64,000 nucleotides of DNA. It comes from an uncultured Bacteroidia bacterium (lineage in GTDB: Bacteria > Bacteroidota > Bacteroidia > Bacteroidales > UBA932). Shown here piece by piece: positions 17,906 through 25,905 of the stretch. The first letter of the stretch is position 1; the number at the start of each line of letters is the position of its first letter. The DNA lies in contig CADASN010000001.1 in assembly GCA_902790635.1 (NCBI GenBank), forward strand, positions 1-64,000, read 5' to 3'. The notes below the pieces were generated by a model. The model saw only the letters and a program-made list of their open reading frames with translations, was not told the DNA's origin and made no database searches. Both the position numbers and the translations under genes were made by a program.

Positions 17906-19204
17906 ATGCTAGAAGATCAAGTTCAAACCAACCTGGCTGAAGTGCTGGAAGTGGCCTCCGAAGCGGGCCACATCCTGCTGGAGAACGGAGCGGAAATTTC
18001 GCGCGTGGAGGACATCATGACCCGGATTTCCACCCATTTCGGGGTGGACCAGAGCCATTTTTTCGTACTCAGCAACGGGATTTTCACGACCGGATCGCTT
18101 GACAAGATCCGCCAGGGCGGACAGACCGAGACCTATGCCAATGTCGAGTTCATCCCCATCCGGGGCATCCAGTTGTCCAAGGTGGTGGCTGTGAACCGTC
18201 TGAGCTATGATATTTCTTACGGGCTGTGCACGCTGGACCAGGCCCGCGAGCGCCTGCGGCTGATCCGCAATTCCCCCGCCAAGCCGGCCTGGGAGCAGAT
18301 TCTCGGATCCGCCTTCGGCGCCGCCGGCTTTGCCATCGTGTTCGGCGGCGGCTGGATGGACAGTGCGGCTGCCTTTGTCGTCGGCGCCCTGCTTTACCTG
18401 TACATTCTCTTTTTCAGCAGCCGCTTCCTGTCGAAAATCGTGGGCGGAGTGACCAACGCCCTGCTGGCTACGTTCCTCTGCCTGCTGTTTCACCGGATCG
18501 GGTTCGGCGACAGCCTGAGCAACGTCATCATCGGCGCCATCATGCCGCTGATCCCCGGGGTTCCTTTCGTCAACGGGGTGCGCGACCTGGCCAATTCGGA
18601 CTACATCGCCGGCCTGACGCGCCTGACGGACGCGATGCTGGGCTTTTTCTGCATTGCCCTCGGCGTGGCGTTCAGTTTCATCCTGGACGGCTGGCTCTTC
18701 GGCGGAATGGTCGAACTGACCGGGATGACCGTCAATCCGGAGACGGCCGGCCTGGCCGTCCAGGCCGCCGCCGCTTTCGTGGGTACGTTCGCCTTCGCCG
18801 ACCTGTTCGGCGTGCCGCGCGCCCAATACGCCACCTCAGGCGTGATCGGCGCGATCGGCTGGGCCCTGTACCTGGTGCTGGTGCGGATGGCCGGAGCCAG
18901 CCCGGCGATCGCCATTGTGCTCTCTTCGGTGCTGATCTGCTTCCTGTCGCGTATCGCTGCCGTCTGGCAGAAATGCCCGGCGCAGGTCTTCCTGCTCTGC
19001 GGGATCTTCCCGCTCGTGCCGGGTGCCGGGATCTTCTGGTGCACATACTACCTGGTGTCGGCGCAGCTGCCGCTCGCGCTGGACACCGGATTCGATGCCT
19101 TCAAGGCTGCAGTCGCCATCGTACTCGGCATCATCCTTGCGATGGAACTTCCGCAGCGCCTGTTCTCCGGCCGCAGGCCCCACATCGGCCGGACCATCCA
19201 TTGA
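17906..19204 (+). CDS. threonine/serine exporter, ThrE family
   Basis: A 432-residue membrane protein that joins the ThrE N-domain (formerly DUF1212, about residues 10-250) and ThrE_2 (formerly DUF3815, about 280-425). The soluble N-terminal GHILLENGAEISRVEDIM and LSNGIFTT segments are typical. About ten hydrophobic helices follow. In Corynebacterium, ThrE exports threonine and serine by proton motive force, and the presence of a thr operon in this window fits that role. The next gene follows after 19 bases on the same strand. Confidence 0.88.
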   Translation: MLEDQVQTNLAEVLEVASEAGHILLENGAEISRVEDIMTRISTHFGVDQSHFFVLSNGIFTTGSLDKIRQGGQTETYANVEFIPIRGIQLSKVVAVNRLSYDISYGLCTLDQARERLRLIRNSPAKPAWEQILGSAFGAAGFAIVFGGGWMDSAAAFVVGALLYLYILFFSSRFLSKIVGGVTNALLATFLCLLFHRIGFGDSLSNVIIGAIMPLIPGVPFVNGVRDLANSDYIAGLTRLTDAMLGFFCIALGVAFSFILDGWLFGGMVELTGMTVNPETAGLAVQAAAAFVGTFAFADLFGVPRAQYATSGVIGAIGWALYLVLVRMAGASPAIAIVLSSVLICFLSRIAAVWQKCPAQVFLLCGIFPLVPGAGIFWCTYYLVSAQLPLALDTGFDAFKAAVAIVLGIILAMELPQRLFSGRRPHIGRTIH

Positions 19205-19223
19205 TTTGTCAAATCCTTAGGAT

Positions 19224-20684
19224 ATGAAACGTTTCCTTCTTTCTTTACTGGCCCTGGCGGCACTTCCGTGCCTGCTGCATGCCAACGGCGATCCGGTCAT
19301 CTCTTATTCTGCCTCCATCCGCTCCTGCAATCCCGTGCCGCTCAAGGTGTCGGAGGTGCAGGTGGTCCGCGAAGACCTCAATATCAAAATGGGGCTTCCT
19401 TACACGGATGTGAGGGTAGCCTACCGGCTCAAGAACAACTCCGCACGGGACATCCATGTCGACTACGGCTTCCCGGTGGATTTTTCCGGTCGCATGGACA
19501 CGCCGGAGGGCTTCGGGACGGGCGGCGAATATGAGTCCCTGCATGAGACGGGCATCGCTGGACGGGCGGTGCGCGGCGTGCATTTCCGCCTGGACGGCCG
19601 GGAACTGGAATGGACCCGGTCCGACGAGATTGTCCGGCATGAAATCGAGGTGGATGAAGCGGATCTGGAAGAGGGGGAGGACAATTTCTGGGAGGAGTGC
19701 CGCCTGTGGACCTACACGGTGCTGGACATCCCGGCCGGTGCCACGGTGACCCTCGAGGTGGATTATTCCGTGCTGAGCTGCCACAGCATTGCCATGGGCG
19801 GGCTGGCGGCGTCCCCGCTTTCGCGCTATTTCTATGACGACCTCAGTTTCGAATATGACCTTTCCCCGGCACAGCACTGGGGCGACGGCAGTGCCGGCGA
19901 ACTCCACATCAAAGTGGATTGTACCGCCCTGCCCGACGGCCTCGACATGTCGGTCGGCGCCAACTGGCTGCAGCGCAACGGCAAGGTCTTCACGGTGACC
20001 GAGCGGAGTTTCGATTTCGCGCAGTCGGACATCTTGCTGGCAGGAGGGTTCTACCGGGAATACGGCGACCCCGACAAGCGCTTCCCGTCCTGGGGCGATC
20101 CGCTGAAAACGCTTGTCGTCCCTTCTTCCGAATACCGGCTCTCCGTGTCCGGCGCTCAGGACAAATACCCTGCCTCCAACCTTCAGGACGACGACCTGGC
20201 GACGGCCTGGGTGGCCCCCGGCAACGGTGTGGGAGCCACGGTCAGCATCGACTTCCCGACGCCGCGCCGCGTCTCCGACATCGGCATCTGGAACGGCTAC
20301 CACAAATCCGCCTCGCTCTGGGCAGCCAACAGCCGGATCCGGCGCATGCGCGTGGAAGTCACCCGGGCTGACGGTTATGTAGATACCTGGGAGACCGATC
20401 CGGAGGACTGGGGCTGGAATAACACCTATACGCTGTATGAAAGCAGGACCCCGCGTTTCGGGGAGATTACCCTGCTTCCCGTGACCAACCTGCTCCGGCA
20501 GATGGATGGACGGGAGACGGGCGTCGATGAAGACGGCATCTACCAGTATGACAAGGTCCCCTTCACTTCCGAATACGTGTCCCGCATCCGCCTGACGGTC
20601 CTCGAAGTCGATCCCGGCACGAAATACAAAGACCTCTGCCTGTCGGATCTGATCGTCCTGGACGGCTTCCGGATCCTGGAGTAA
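19224..20684 (+). CDS. secreted protein with DUF4424-like N-terminus and NADase-type glycan-binding-like C-terminus
   Basis: A 486-residue exported protein (signal peptide about 1-20, ending LLHA). Residues about 25-290 resemble the DUF4424 pattern (VREDLNIKMGLPYTDVRVAYRLKNNS in two parts, then FPVDFSGRMD). Residues about 305-480 resemble the NADase-type glycan-binding domain, a discoidin-like beta-sandwich (DDDLATAWVAPG, IGIWNGYHKSASLW, NSRIRRMRVEV). I infer a cell-surface or periplasmic carbohydrate-binding role. No enzymatic motif was recognised. A terminator follows the stop. Confidence 0.6.
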   Translation: MKRFLLSLLALAALPCLLHANGDPVISYSASIRSCNPVPLKVSEVQVVREDLNIKMGLPYTDVRVAYRLKNNSARDIHVDYGFPVDFSGRMDTPEGFGTGGEYESLHETGIAGRAVRGVHFRLDGRELEWTRSDEIVRHEIEVDEADLEEGEDNFWEECRLWTYTVLDIPAGATVTLEVDYSVLSCHSIAMGGLAASPLSRYFYDDLSFEYDLSPAQHWGDGSAGELHIKVDCTALPDGLDMSVGANWLQRNGKVFTVTERSFDFAQSDILLAGGFYREYGDPDKRFPSWGDPLKTLVVPSSEYRLSVSGAQDKYPASNLQDDDLATAWVAPGNGVGATVSIDFPTPRRVSDIGIWNGYHKSASLWAANSRIRRMRVEVTRADGYVDTWETDPEDWGWNNTYTLYESRTPRFGEITLLPVTNLLRQMDGRETGVDEDGIYQYDKVPFTSEYVSRIRLTVLEVDPGTKYKDLCLSDLIVLDGFRILE

Positions 20685-20707
20685 TATGTCCTGAACGGAC
20701 GTTGATG

Positions 20708-20736
20708 TCGGGGGCCGGAGACGGCTCCCGATTTCT
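20708..20736 (+). terminator. intrinsic terminator after the glycan-binding-like gene
   Basis: TCGGGGGCCG (20708-20717) and CGGCTCCCGA (20722-20731) form a 10-bp stem with one wobble around GAGA, followed by TTTCT. It reaches into the stop of the convergent nucleosidase gene. Confidence 0.65.
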
Positions 20737-21358
20737 ATAAGGTGTCTAGGAGTTGGCGCAGGAAGGCGAAGGAATCGTCGCCGACCCGCTTCCAGAAATC
20801 CTGGTAGGTGGCTTCCGTCTCCTCCCGGGAGGTGTGCACGTCGCTGATCACCCGGAAGCCCAGGAAAGGTACGCCGTAGTGCCGGCACACCTGGGCCACG
20901 GCGGCGGATTCCATGTCGCAGGCCAGGGCGTCGGGATACATTCCCAGCACACGGGCGTCGTCTTCGGGGGTGGTGAGGAACTGGTCGCCGGAGCAGATGA
21001 GCCCGCAGTGCAGCGGTCGCTCCGTCTGCAGCGAGCGGGCGGTGCGCACGAGTGCCGGATCGGCGTCGAAACGCTGCGGCATGTCCTGGAGCTGCCCGGG
21101 CAGGCTCCCTTCGCCGCACCATACGTCATGATAGGCCGCCTGGGCGGCGATGACGATGTCGAATACCTGCAGGCCCGGGGCGATGCCCCCGGCACAGCCG
21201 GAATTGATGATGCAGTCGGGGCGGTCCCGCAGGATGAGTTCCGTGGCGGTGCGGGCAGCATCGGCCTTGCCGATGCCGGATTTCACCACGCCATGCACCC
21301 CGGCGCGGCGCAGGGCCTCGTATTCCGAGGTCATGGCGACGATCAGACCTGCCTTCAT
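20735..21358 (-). CDS. mtnN: 5'-methylthioadenosine/S-adenosylhomocysteine nucleosidase
   Basis: A 207-residue PNP-superfamily enzyme that cleaves adenine from MTA or SAH (or, in related enzymes, aminofutalosine). Motifs: SGCAGGIAPGLQVFDIV (phosphorylase-fold glycine loop), SGDQF, CDMESAAVAQVC with the ribose-binding Met-Glu, and FRVISD with the catalytic Asp. The start MKAGLIVAMTSEYEAL is typical. It overlaps the upstream metallohydrolase gene by 4 bases. A futalosine hydrolase role in menaquinone synthesis is possible but no men gene is visible here. Confidence 0.88.
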   Translation of the reverse strand: MKAGLIVAMTSEYEALRRAGVHGVVKSGIGKADAARTATELILRDRPDCIINSGCAGGIAPGLQVFDIVIAAQAAYHDVWCGEGSLPGQLQDMPQRFDADPALVRTARSLQTERPLHCGLICSGDQFLTTPEDDARVLGMYPDALACDMESAAVAQVCRHYGVPFLGFRVISDVHTSREETEATYQDFWKRVGDDSFAFLRQLLDTL

Positions 21359-22098
21359 CGCAGCTCTTCGAAGAGCCGGACCTCGATGCCGGAATCGTTG
21401 GTGTCCAGGACGGTCTTGATCTCCTGCATGTCGGTATCGGACAGGTGGTAGGGGATCAGGACCTTGGGCTGGAGGGTCATCGCGGCCTCGACGCACTGGG
21501 TGGTGGTCATCGTGTAGGGCTGGTTGGCCGACAGGAAGGCGACGTCCAGCGGGCCGAAGCCGGCCATCTCGTCGATATCTTCCGTGTCGCCGGAGACATA
21601 GATCCGCAGCCCGTCAAAGTCGAGGATGTAGCCGTTGTCCCGACCCTTTGGGTGGAACTGGAGATGGTCCTCGGAGATGTTGTAGGCCGGTACGGCGATA
21701 ATCCCGACAGGTCCGACACGGAGCGTGTCGCCGTTGGAGACCACTTCGCCGCGGCCGAGCTTGGCCTGGCTGGCCGGGTTCAGCAGGATGCGGGTGCCGT
21801 CCTTGGAGAGCAGGTCGATGGCGGCCGGGTCGAGATGGTCGCCGTGCTCATGGGTGACGAGGATGAGGTCGGCCTTGGGGAAGCAGGTATAGTCGATCTC
21901 GGTGCCCCCCATCTTGGCTACAGGGTCGATCTGGATATGGAATCCTTTATAGCTCAGGGCCAGGGAGCCGTGGTGGATCATGGCCACGGAGACCGCTTCT
22001 CCGGAAGGCGTTTCGAACTGCTCGATGGGGTAGGGCAGGTCACGGGAGCAGGTGCCGGCAATGGCTGCGGCAAAGAGGAAGGGAAACAGCTTGGTCAT
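21355..22098 (-). CDS. metallo-beta-lactamase-fold hydrolase, secreted (UlaG/YtkL-like)
   Basis: A 247-residue MBL-fold protein with an N-terminal signal (MTKLFPFLFAAAIAG). The metal-binding motif THEHGDHLD is intact, and YVSGDTEDI and YHLSD provide later ligands. Family members are phosphodiesterases or lactonases, and the substrate here is unknown. The 4-base overlap with the downstream nucleosidase gene suggests one transcript. Confidence 0.82.
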   Translation of the reverse strand: MTKLFPFLFAAAIAGTCSRDLPYPIEQFETPSGEAVSVAMIHHGSLALSYKGFHIQIDPVAKMGGTEIDYTCFPKADLILVTHEHGDHLDPAAIDLLSKDGTRILLNPASQAKLGRGEVVSNGDTLRVGPVGIIAVPAYNISEDHLQFHPKGRDNGYILDFDGLRIYVSGDTEDIDEMAGFGPLDVAFLSANQPYTMTTTQCVEAAMTLQPKVLIPYHLSDTDMQEIKTVLDTNDSGIEVRLFEELR

Positions 22099-22138
22099 AA
22101 CATCAGTCTTAGCAAGAAACGAATATAAGGATTATTTT

Positions 22139-22146
22139 TAAATTTG
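22139..22146 (+). promoter_or_regulatory. -7 promoter element of the nhaC-like gene
   Basis: TAAATTTG lies 19 bases before the ATG at 22166, giving a short untranslated leader of roughly 12-15 bases. Confidence 0.45.
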
Positions 22147-22165
22147 CAGGCAGATAGAAGCAAAA

Positions 22166-23443
22166 ATGGTAAAAGGCAACCTCTCCAAAGGCCTGCTGGC
22201 CATCAGTCCGCTCGCAGTGTTCCTTCTCGTGTACCTCGTATCCTCGCTGGTTGCGGGCGACTTCTACAAAGTCCCCGTCTCGGCGGCGTTCCTGGTGGCG
22301 GGGGTGTATGCCGTGATCGTGGCGGATGGCCCGTTGCGGGAGCGCCTGGCGACATTTTCCCGCGGAGCGGGACACCCCAACGTGCTGCTGATGATCTGGA
22401 TCTTCCTGCTGGCTGGAGCTTTTGCCGAGACGGCCCGGACCATCGGGGCCGTGGACGCGACGGTCTCGCTGATGCTCGCCGCCGTGCCGGCCCGCTGGCT
22501 GCTCGCCGGCCTGTTCGTCACGGCCTGCTTCCTGTCTATGGCCATGGGTACGAGCGTGGGCACCATCGTGGCGCTGGTCCCCATCGGCGCGGGCATCGCC
22601 ACGCAGTGCGGCATCCCCATGCCCTACATGACCGCCGTGATCGTGGGCGGATCCTTTTTCGGGGACAATCTCTCTTTCATCTCGGACACTACTATCGCTG
22701 CTACGCGGGCTGCGGGCTGCGAGATGCGCGACAAGTTCCGTGCGAACCTGCGCATCGTGCTGCCGGCCTTCGTCGCGGTGGTCGTCATCTATTTCATCCG
22801 GGGCGGGGAAGTGACAGAGCCGCCGCAGATCAGTGCGGTCCAATGGTATCTCGCCCTGCCGTATCTGCTGATCATCATCCTGGCCCTGTGCGGACTTGAC
22901 GTGACCCTGGTCCTGTCGACCGGCATCCTGTCCGTCGCCGTGCTCGGCTTCGTCACCGGGCGGCTCGACTGGACGGGATGGCTCGGTGCCGTGGGCACCG
23001 GGATCTCCGGGATGTCGGACCTGATCATCGTGACCCTGCTGGCCGGCGGCCTGCTGGAGCTGATCCGCACGGGCGGGGGACTGGACCTGATCATCCGGGG
23101 ACTCTCGAAGGGGATCAAGGGCCGGAAAGGAGCGGAGGCGGCCATTGCCGGCATCGTCAGTATGGCGAACCTCTGTACGGCGAACAATACGGTCGCCATT
23201 ATCACCACCGGCGGCATCGCGCACGACATCGCGCAGCGCTTCGGCGTCCCGCCGAAGAAAACGGCCAGCCTGCTGGATACTTTCTCCTGCCTGGTGCAGG
23301 GGCTGATTCCTTACGGAGCCCAGCTGCTGATGGCTTCCGGCCTCGCGGCCATCTCTCCGGCCGCCATCATCCCCTTCCTCTACTATCCCTTCCTGATGGG
23401 CCTCTGCGCCATCCTGTCCATCCTCTTCGAACGCTCGTCATAA
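22166..23443 (+). CDS. Na+/H+ antiporter, NhaC family
   Basis: A 425-residue inner-membrane protein with about 11 hydrophobic helices. Segments such as SMAMGTSVGTIVALVPIG, VGGSFFGDNLSFISDTTIAA and the later CTANNTVAIITTGGIA match the NhaC/Na_H_antiporter repeat pattern. It would exchange cytoplasmic Na+ for protons, although relatives transport amino acids or malate with Na+. Single-gene unit ending at a strong hairpin. Confidence 0.87.
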   Translation: MVKGNLSKGLLAISPLAVFLLVYLVSSLVAGDFYKVPVSAAFLVAGVYAVIVADGPLRERLATFSRGAGHPNVLLMIWIFLLAGAFAETARTIGAVDATVSLMLAAVPARWLLAGLFVTACFLSMAMGTSVGTIVALVPIGAGIATQCGIPMPYMTAVIVGGSFFGDNLSFISDTTIAATRAAGCEMRDKFRANLRIVLPAFVAVVVIYFIRGGEVTEPPQISAVQWYLALPYLLIIILALCGLDVTLVLSTGILSVAVLGFVTGRLDWTGWLGAVGTGISGMSDLIIVTLLAGGLLELIRTGGGLDLIIRGLSKGIKGRKGAEAAIAGIVSMANLCTANNTVAIITTGGIAHDIAQRFGVPPKKTASLLDTFSCLVQGLIPYGAQLLMASGLAAISPAAIIPFLYYPFLMGLCAILSILFERSS

Positions 23444-23444
23444 A

Positions 23445-23487
23445 GAAAGAATCGGTTGTCTAAATACTTTAGACAACCGATTCTTTC
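23445..23487. terminator. bidirectional terminator, 18-bp perfect stem
   Basis: 23445-23462 and 23470-23487 are perfectly complementary around a 7-base loop. The outer stem is GAAAGAAT/ATTCTTTC, giving short T-rich runs on either strand. It separates the convergent nhaC-like and hsp20 genes. Confidence 0.75.
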
Positions 23488-23505
23488 AAGTTGGTATCGA
23501 ATGTT

Positions 23506-23937
23506 TTACTCGATGGCGATGTGACGGGAGGCAGGGATCTGCTTCTCCGGGGTCTTCTTGGGCAGGACGATGCCCAGTACGCCGTTGGTCATGTTGGCCT
23601 TGATGGCCTCGATGTCGATGTTGTCGGGCAGGGTGAAGGCCTGGTGGTAGGACGTGTAGGAGAACTCGCGGCGGAGGTAGTTCTCATTCTTCTTCTCCTC
23701 CTTGTGATCGTTCTTTTTCTCCAGGGCAATCACCAGTTCTTCGTCGTTGTCCACGCGGATGGCGAAATCGTCTTTGGTCATGCCCGGGGCAGCGATCTCG
23801 ATCTCGAAGGCTGCATCGGTCTCTTTGATGTTGACGGCAGGGGATGCGAACTGCTTGGCAGGCATCACTGCGAAATCATCGAACAAATCTCCGAAAATGC
23901 TCGGAATCCAAGCTTGGTTTCTACGAACGGGATACAT
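23506..23937 (-). CDS. Hsp20/alpha-crystallin family small heat shock protein
   Basis: A 143-residue ATP-independent chaperone that holds unfolding proteins. The alpha-crystallin domain covers about residues 35-130 (NIKETDAAFEIEIAAPGM, then YLRREFSYTSYHQAFTLP and the conserved GVLGIVLPK). The ATG start MYPVRRNQ is preferred to a TTG two codons upstream, and a GGAG sequence lies about 10 bases before it. Two GACATTTTGTC dyads lie 100-150 bases upstream. Confidence 0.92.
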   Translation of the reverse strand: MYPVRRNQAWIPSIFGDLFDDFAVMPAKQFASPAVNIKETDAAFEIEIAAPGMTKDDFAIRVDNDEELVIALEKKNDHKEEKKNENYLRREFSYTSYHQAFTLPDNIDIEAIKANMTNGVLGIVLPKKTPEKQIPASRHIAIE

Positions 23938-24037
23938 AATCAAATCTCCTATTTTTAAATCTTGTTTAACTTTTTATCTTCGTCCCGACCGGGGGACGCC
24001 TTAGTTGATTACAATCCCCGGACCACTTGCCTTTTTG

Positions 24038-24092
24038 GGACATTTTGTCCTAAAATCAACTATAAACATTTGATTATCAAGACATTTTGTCA
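24038..24092. promoter_or_regulatory. paired operator-like dyads upstream of hsp20
   Basis: GGACATTTTGTCC at 24038-24050 is a perfect 5-bp dyad with a 3-base centre, and the core GACATTTTGTC recurs at 24081-24091. The copies are 42 bases apart, about four helical turns, which would put two dimers on one DNA face. AATCAA and TTGATT form a further small dyad between them. A regulator for hsp20 is inference. Confidence 0.5.
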
Positions 24093-24132
24093 AAAATGCT
24101 GACAATTTTGCAGTCTTGATTCTCCGGCTTCG

Positions 24133-24260
24133 CTGCAGCGGCAGCCCGCCTCCGGTGCACGTAGCCACCCTCGGCTCGTAAGAGGGGGGACCACAAGCGA
24201 AGCGCAGTGGTGGGGTCGAGCGAAGCGAGACGGCATCCGGAGGCGGGCTGCCGGCTGCAG
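24133..24260. repeat. long-hairpin intergenic element 1
   Basis: CTGCAG plus a 17-base arm at 24139-24155 is complementary to 24237-24253 plus CTGCAG (24255-24260), a stem of about 23 bp with one bulge. The 81-base centre begins CGTAGCC and ends with a GAGCGAAGCGA motif. Element 2 has the same plan and a similar centre, but unrelated arms. No protein-like frame is evident. Confidence 0.6.
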
Positions 24261-24321
24261 CTTGCGCGTGAAGAATTGGATCGAGCTGCCGGCTGCAGCT
24301 TGAGCTTGAAGAATTGGATCG
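24247..24321. repeat. tandem repeat, two 37-bp copies
   Basis: 24247-24283 and 24285-24321 differ at only two positions and begin GCTGCCGGCTGCAGCTTG. The first copy contains the right end of element 1 and the second leads directly into element 2, so the repeat may be a by-product of how the elements were duplicated. Confidence 0.7.
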
Positions 24322-24323
24322 GG

Positions 24324-24451
24324 CGGACAGGCAGCTGCCCAGGCAAACCGTAGCCGCCCGTGGCTCATGAACGGGAGGGGCCCACGCAGAGCGTGGGAGG
24401 GATGGAGTGAGCGAAGCGAACGGAAGGTTTGCGGGGCAAGCTGCCTGTCCG
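24324..24451. repeat. long-hairpin intergenic element 2
   Basis: CGGACAGGCAG (24324-24334) pairs with CTGCCTGTCCG (24441-24451), and GCAAACC (24343-24349) pairs with GGTTTGC (24426-24432), with GCCC/GGGC between them. The centre starts CGTAGCC, contains a small CCCACGC/GCGTGGG hairpin, and ends GAGCGAAGCGAA, like element 1. Confidence 0.6.
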
Positions 24452-24508
24452 CGAGAGGGGAAGATGAAAAAACAATGCAGAATAGAAGTGTTTTTCGAGT
24501 ATTTTTCT

Positions 24509-24516
24509 TATATTTG
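24509..24516 (+). promoter_or_regulatory. -7 promoter element of gdhA
   Basis: TATATTTG matches TAnnTTTG, with the ATG at 24543 26 bases downstream. The -33 region has only a T-run (24491-24495) rather than TTTG. Confidence 0.5.
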
Positions 24517-24542
24517 AATCCGGTTAGTTAATTTCCCTCATT

Positions 24543-25898
24543 ATGGACAAATTCACACAGAACTTCGTCGATCGCTTCATGCACGAGCTGATCGCGCGTA
24601 ATCCTGGCGAGAAGGAATTCCACCAGGCTGTCCGGGAGGTGGTCGAAAGTGTAGCACCTTATGTCACCTCTTACCCCTATTTGATGGATCTCAAGATCCT
24701 TGAGCGGATGGTTGAACCGGAACGGGTCATCATGTTCCGGGTCCCCTGGACCGACGACAAGGGCGAGATCCATATCAATCGCGGCTACCGTGTACAGATG
24801 AACAGCGCCCTCGGCCCGTACAAAGGCGGTATCCGCTTCCACGCCAGCGTCAATCTCAGCATCCTGAAATTCCTCGCTTTCGAGCAGACCTTCAAGAACT
24901 CCCTGACCACGCTCCCGATGGGCGGCGGCAAGGGTGGCTCTGACTTCAGCCCGCGCGGCAAGTCCGACGCGGAAGTGATGCGCTTCTGCCAGAGCTTCAT
25001 GACCGAACTTCAGCGCCACATCGGAGCCGATACCGACGTGCCTGCCGGTGACATCGGCGTGGGCGGCCGTGAGATCGGCTACATGTTCGGACAGTACAAG
25101 CGTCTCCGTGACGAGTTCACGGGCACGCTGACCGGCAAGGGTCTCGCCTGGGGCGGCAGCCTCCTCCGTCCGGAAGCTACCGGCTACGGCGTGTGCTATT
25201 TCGCCCAGGAGATGCTCGCTACGCGCAACGAAAGCTTCGAGGGCAAGACCGTGGTCATCTCCGGCTCCGGCAACGTGGCCCAGTATGCGACCCAGAAGGC
25301 CATGCGCCTGGGCGCCAAGGTCGTGACCCTGTCCGACTCCGACGGTTTCATTTATGACCCGGACGGCATCGACGAGGAGAAGCATAAATTCGTGCTCGAA
25401 CTCAAGAACATCCGCCGCGGCCGTATCAAAGAATATGCAGCCAAATATCCCAACGCCCAGTACTTCCCGGGTGAGCGCCCCTGGCGCATCCCCTGCGACA
25501 TCGCCCTCCCTTGCGCTACGCAGAACGAGATCGAGAAGGCTGATGCCGAGAATCTGGTGAAAGGTGGCTGCTGGTGCGTCGTCGAGGGTGCCAACATGCC
25601 CTCCACGCCCGAAGCCATCGCCATCTTCCAGAGCAACAAGATGCTCTACTCGCCGGGCAAGGCGTCCAACGCCGGCGGCGTCGCGACATCCGGCCTGGAG
25701 ATGACCCAGAACTCCATCCGCCAGAAGTGGACCTCCGAGGAAGTGGACGAGCACCTGCACCGCATCATGTCCGACATCCACGCCGCCTGCATCAAGTACG
25801 GCACGGAAGAGGACGGATACATCAACTACGTCAAGGGTGCCAACATCGCCGGCTTCATCAAGGTGGCCAACGCGATGGTGGACCAGGGACTGGTCTAA
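24543..25898 (+). CDS. gdhA: NADP-type glutamate dehydrogenase
   Basis: A 451-residue hexameric family I enzyme. It assimilates ammonia by reductive amination of 2-oxoglutarate. The substrate-site Lys residues lie in [10 protein letters not shown] and [11 protein letters not shown], with the catalytic Asp in [16 protein letters not shown]. The Rossmann loop is [10 protein letters not shown]. Length and motifs match the NADPH-linked biosynthetic group. The next gene begins 7 bases after the stop. With glutamine synthetase III at the window's end, it covers both main ammonia-assimilation steps. Confidence 0.96.
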   Translation: MDKFTQNFVDRFMHELIARNPGEKEFHQAVREVVESVAPYVTSYPYLMDLKILERMVEPERVIMFRVPWTDDKGEIHINRGYRVQMNSALGPYKGGIRFHASVNLSILKFLAFEQTFKNSLTTLPMGGGKGGSDFSPRGKSDAEVMRFCQSFMTELQRHIGADTDVPAGDIGVGGREIGYMFGQYKRLRDEFTGTLTGKGLAWGGSLLRPEATGYGVCYFAQEMLATRNESFEGKTVVISGSGNVAQYATQKAMRLGAKVVTLSDSDGFIYDPDGIDEEKHKFVLELKNIRRGRIKEYAAKYPNAQYFPGERPWRIPCDIALPCATQNEIEKADAENLVKGGCWCVVEGANMPSTPEAIAIFQSNKMLYSPGKASNAGGVATSGLEMTQNSIRQKWTSEEVDEHLHRIMSDIHAACIKYGTEEDGYINYVKGANIAGFIKVANAMVDQGLV

Positions 25899-25905
25899 AC
25901 CGAAT

